This document shows positions 15,255 through 17,273 of a stretch of 17,273 nt of DNA, one piece after another (the first letter of the stretch is position 1; each line of letters starts with the position of its first letter). Position numbers and translations under genes: made by a program. Origin of the DNA: an uncultured Rhodospirillaceae bacterium (lineage in GTDB: Bacteria; Pseudomonadota; Alphaproteobacteria; CAAGCB01; CAG-977). Below the pieces are notes generated by a model. It was not told where the DNA came from. It did no database searches and was given only the letters and a program-made list of their open reading frames with translations. The DNA is taken from contig USCC01000040.1 of NCBI GenBank assembly GCA_900553035.1, positions 1-17,273 on the forward strand, in the 5' to 3' direction.

Positions 15255-16568
15255 TCAGGAAGCAAACCGGCCCGCAACGGCGTCCACGGGAATTTCCTCC
15301 CGTTCGCCCGTCCGGCGATTTTTGACTTCAACCACACCGTTTGCCAGCCCGCGCGCTCCGACGATCACCTGATACGGCAGCCCGATCAGATCCATTGTCG
15401 AAAACTTCACGCCGGCTCGTTCGTTGCGGTCATCGTACAGAACCTCGACGCCCGCGTTCCGCAGTTCGCCATACAGCTTTTCACTGGCCGCGTCCGTCTC
15501 CTCTTTCCCGGTCGTCAGGTTGATCAGGCCGACTTTAAACGGAGCAATCGCTTCGGGCCAGATGATGCCCGCATCGTCGTGCGACGCTTCAATTACCGCC
15601 CCCATCAAGCGGGAAACGCCGATCCCGTAAGAACCCATTTCAAACGTCACGGGCTTTCCATCCTCTCCGGCGACAAACGCGTTCATCGGCGTGGAATACT
15701 TCCGACCGAAATAAAACACCTGTCCCACTTCAATGCCGCGAGCCGTCAGAAGGTCGTCCCCGACTTTCTTCGCTTCCGCTTCGTCGTATTTTTCCTCGGT
15801 CGCCGCATACAGGCTTGTCCATTTCTGGAAAATCGGCTCCAGATCCCCGTTGTAATCCACATTTTCGTCGGGGACTTCCATCGTCAGGTAATCCTTGTGG
15901 CAGTACACCTGACTTTCCCCCGTATCGGCCAGAACAATGAACTCGTGGCTCAGATCACCGCCGATGGGGCCGGTGGAGGCTTTCATCGGGATGGCTCTGA
16001 CGCCGATTCTGTCGAATGTGCGCAGGTATGAAACGAACATACGGTTGTAGGATTTTTTGGCGCCTTCATAGGTCAGGTCAAAGGAATACGCGTCCTTCAT
16101 CAGAAATTCGCGGCCGCGCATCACGCCGAAACGGGGACGCACCTCGTCACGGAACTTCCACTGGATGTTATACAGGATTTTCGGCGTTTCCTTATAGCTT
16201 TTCAGCTCCTTGCGCACGATATCCGTAATGACTTCCTCGGCGGTCGGGCCGTACACCACCTCGCGGTCGTGGCGGTCGGTGATGCGGAGCATTTCCGGGC
16301 CGTAAGCGTCGTAGCGGCCGCTTTCCTTCCACAATTCAGCAGACTGGAGCGTCGGCATCAGGAGTTCCTGTGCTCCGGCTCTGTCCTGTTCTTCACGCAC
16401 GATCTGTTCGATTTTGCGCAGGACGCGGTAGCCCAGCGGCAGCCAGGAATAAATCCCCGCAGCGGATTGCCGGATCATTCCGGCGCGCAGCATGAAACGG
16501 TGTGAAACGATTTGCGCCTCGACCGGATTTTCCTTCAGTGTCGGCATAAAATACTGTGACAAACGCAT
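15255..16568 (-). CDS. proS: Prolyl-tRNA synthetase, short form without the editing insertion
   Basis: Class II synthetase that charges tRNA-Pro in the cytosol. The 437 residues contain GPTAEE (107-112), motif 2 within KFRDEVRPRFGVMRGREF (138-155) and motif 3 GSYGIGVSR (312-320), followed by the anticodon-binding domain (about 345-437, DDRNERAGVKFSTMDLIGLP). The roughly 180-residue INS editing domain, found between motifs 2 and 3 in E. coli ProRS (572 residues), is missing: only about 155 residues separate the motifs. This short architecture is known in Alphaproteobacteria, where free-standing ProX/YbaK proteins clear mischarged Ala-tRNA-Pro. The ATG has a weak AGAGAA site. It heads the lolC-lolD-dnaE run and has its own promoter candidate. 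Confidence 0.97.
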   Translation of the reverse strand: MRLSQYFMPTLKENPVEAQIVSHRFMLRAGMIRQSAAGIYSWLPLGYRVLRKIEQIVREEQDRAGAQELLMPTLQSAELWKESGRYDAYGPEMLRITDRHDREVVYGPTAEEVITDIVRKELKSYKETPKILYNIQWKFRDEVRPRFGVMRGREFLMKDAYSFDLTYEGAKKSYNRMFVSYLRTFDRIGVRAIPMKASTGPIGGDLSHEFIVLADTGESQVYCHKDYLTMEVPDENVDYNGDLEPIFQKWTSLYAATEEKYDEAEAKKVGDDLLTARGIEVGQVFYFGRKYSTPMNAFVAGEDGKPVTFEMGSYGIGVSRLMGAVIEASHDDAGIIWPEAIAPFKVGLINLTTGKEETDAASEKLYGELRNAGVEVLYDDRNERAGVKFSTMDLIGLPYQVIVGARGLANGVVEVKNRRTGEREEIPVDAVAGRFAS

Positions 16569-16599
16569 GATTGTTCTCTATTTCCGTCAAAAAACAAAA

Positions 16600-16630
16600 G
16601 CCTGGGAGGATCCCCGTAGGAACTTTAGGC
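16600..16630 (-). terminator. Weak hairpin with U tract before proS
   Basis: On the minus strand, GCCT (16630-16627) can pair with AGGC (16603-16600), with a short inner GGG/CCC-type stem and a mismatch-rich middle. TTTTGTTTTTT (16599-16589) follows at once. The tail looks like a terminator but the stem is poor and overlaps the proS promoter -10. It may end hda transcripts or be chance. Confidence 0.3.
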
Positions 16631-16650
16631 AATCCCCGTCCGCTTGGCAA
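16622..16650 (-). promoter_or_regulatory. Candidate sigma-70-type promoter of the proS operon
   Basis: TTGCCA (16650-16645), a 17-base spacer and TAAAGT (16627-16622, four of six to TATAAT). Transcription would begin near 16617-16615, giving a leader of about 48 nt. The -35 is identical and the spacing the same as in the rpsB promoter candidate. Confidence 0.55.
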
Positions 16651-16703
16651 TTATTATTTACGCCCGTATGAAAGAATCGCGCCCGGAAAGAACGTGCCGG
16701 CGC

Positions 16704-17273
16704 CTATTCCCCGGAAAGGGGGCTTCCGGCCATTTCCGCCAGGACTTCGCGCATCAGAGGAATGGTCACCGGCCTTTTTTCGGCCAGCGAAAGTTCATCC
16801 GCCCGACAGACAAGCGCCTGTGCCGCGGCAAAGGAACGTTCCATGTTTTTCAAAAGATAGGATACAACTTCGGGCGCAATGTTCAGCTGGCGTTCGGAAA
16901 ACAGCTTGACCAGAACCGCCGCCGTCAGAGCGTCGTCCGGCGCGCCGATCTCCACGCACGGAAGCGCTTTCAGACGCGAAACCAGATCCGGCAGCTTCAG
17001 CCCCCAGGCCGCATACGGCCGAAGAGCCGTCATGAAAAGAAACCCTTTCTGGTTTTTCGTGCCGTTCAGCAGGTGAAAAAGGGCTTCTTCGTTCACCGGT
17101 TCCGCAATATTTTCCAGAACAATGTAGCGTCCCCGTTCCAAAAGAGCTTCCACTGTTTTAAGCGACAGATCCCCGGCTTCGGCAAAAACAGCTTCGGCGC
17201 GGGCATGTTCGGCCACAACCTCCCGGAACAGATGGGCCAGATGCGTCTTCCCGCACCCCCGCGGTGCTCTTTT
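16704..17273 (-). CDS. hda: Hda/HdaA-type DnaA-related ATPase, 5' end outside window
   Basis: Homologues bind the beta clamp and promote ATP hydrolysis by DnaA after initiation (regulatory inactivation of DnaA). 189 residues are visible; the family is about 220-240, so some 40 N-terminal residues, including the clamp-binding motif, are missing. The fragment opens at the Walker A loop, APRGCGKTHLAHLF, fitting [AG]xxxxGKT. The Walker B position reads YIVLENIAE, lacking the DD of DnaA, as in alphaproteobacterial HdaA. LFHLLN, the LPDLVSRL arginine-finger segment, the PDD motif and the MERS sensor-II-like region follow in the expected order. It lies 135 nt before proS. Another DnaA-like AAA+ protein is possible, but length, motifs and context favour HdaA. 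Confidence 0.82.
   Translation of the reverse strand, partial: KRAPRGCGKTHLAHLFREVVAEHARAEAVFAEAGDLSLKTVEALLERGRYIVLENIAEPVNEEALFHLLNGTKNQKGFLFMTALRPYAAWGLKLPDLVSRLKALPCVEIGAPDDALTAAVLVKLFSERQLNIAPEVVSYLLKNMERSFAAAQALVCRADELSLAEKRPVTIPLMREVLAEMAGSPLSGE

Noticed and set aside
1..17273. A novel defence, mobile or biosynthetic system
   Set aside because: All fifteen genes lie on one strand in an order conserved in Alphaproteobacteria, with even composition. I saw no transposase, integrase, direct-repeat array, toxin-antitoxin pair or tRNA attachment site.

Overview
The window is a conserved, vertically inherited housekeeping segment of an alphaproteobacterial chromosome. Every gene I can support is read from the minus strand, so transcription runs from position 17273 towards 1. 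The gene order hda, proS, lolC, lolD, dnaE, then rpsB, tsf, pyrH, frr, uppS, cdsA, dxr, rseP, bamA matches the order known from Alphaproteobacteria. The short prolyl-tRNA synthetase without an editing insertion, the single lolCD pair next to dnaE, the HdaA-like protein and the MmpA-like short RseP point to the same group. Base composition is moderately GC-rich by eye and even throughout. I see no mobile elements, tRNAs, rRNAs, CRISPR arrays or foreign islands.

Layout in the direction of transcription. (1) 17273-16704: 3' part of an hda-type DnaA-related ATPase. (2) 16568-8919: proS, lolC, lolD, dnaE and a six-helix membrane protein of unknown function. They are tightly packed, from an 8-nt overlap to a 27-nt gap, and probably form one transcript from a promoter in the 135-nt gap before proS. 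(3) 8772-6938: rpsB and tsf, with their own candidate promoter and a structured leader in the 146-nt gap before rpsB, ending in a terminator-like hairpin. (4) 6870-1: pyrH, frr, uppS, cdsA, dxr, rseP and bamA, mostly overlapping or separated by fewer than 25 nt. bamA runs off the left edge.

The genes join translation (S2, EF-Ts, ribosome recycling factor, ProRS), replication (DnaE and its regulator Hda) and envelope building. The envelope genes cover nucleotide supply (PyrH), isoprenoid precursor synthesis (Dxr), the undecaprenyl carrier (UppS), CDP-diacylglycerol (CdsA), envelope proteolysis (RseP), outer-membrane protein assembly (BamA) and lipoprotein release (LolCD).

I did not find a previously undescribed multi-gene system. 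The points most worth a second look are the structured rpsB leader, two matching promoter-like sites (TTGCCA, 17 nt, TAAA..), the membrane protein translationally coupled to dnaE, and several start-site corrections (TTG for bamA; internal ATG starts for pyrH, lolD, lolC and dnaE). No stretch without a gene exceeds 150 bases.
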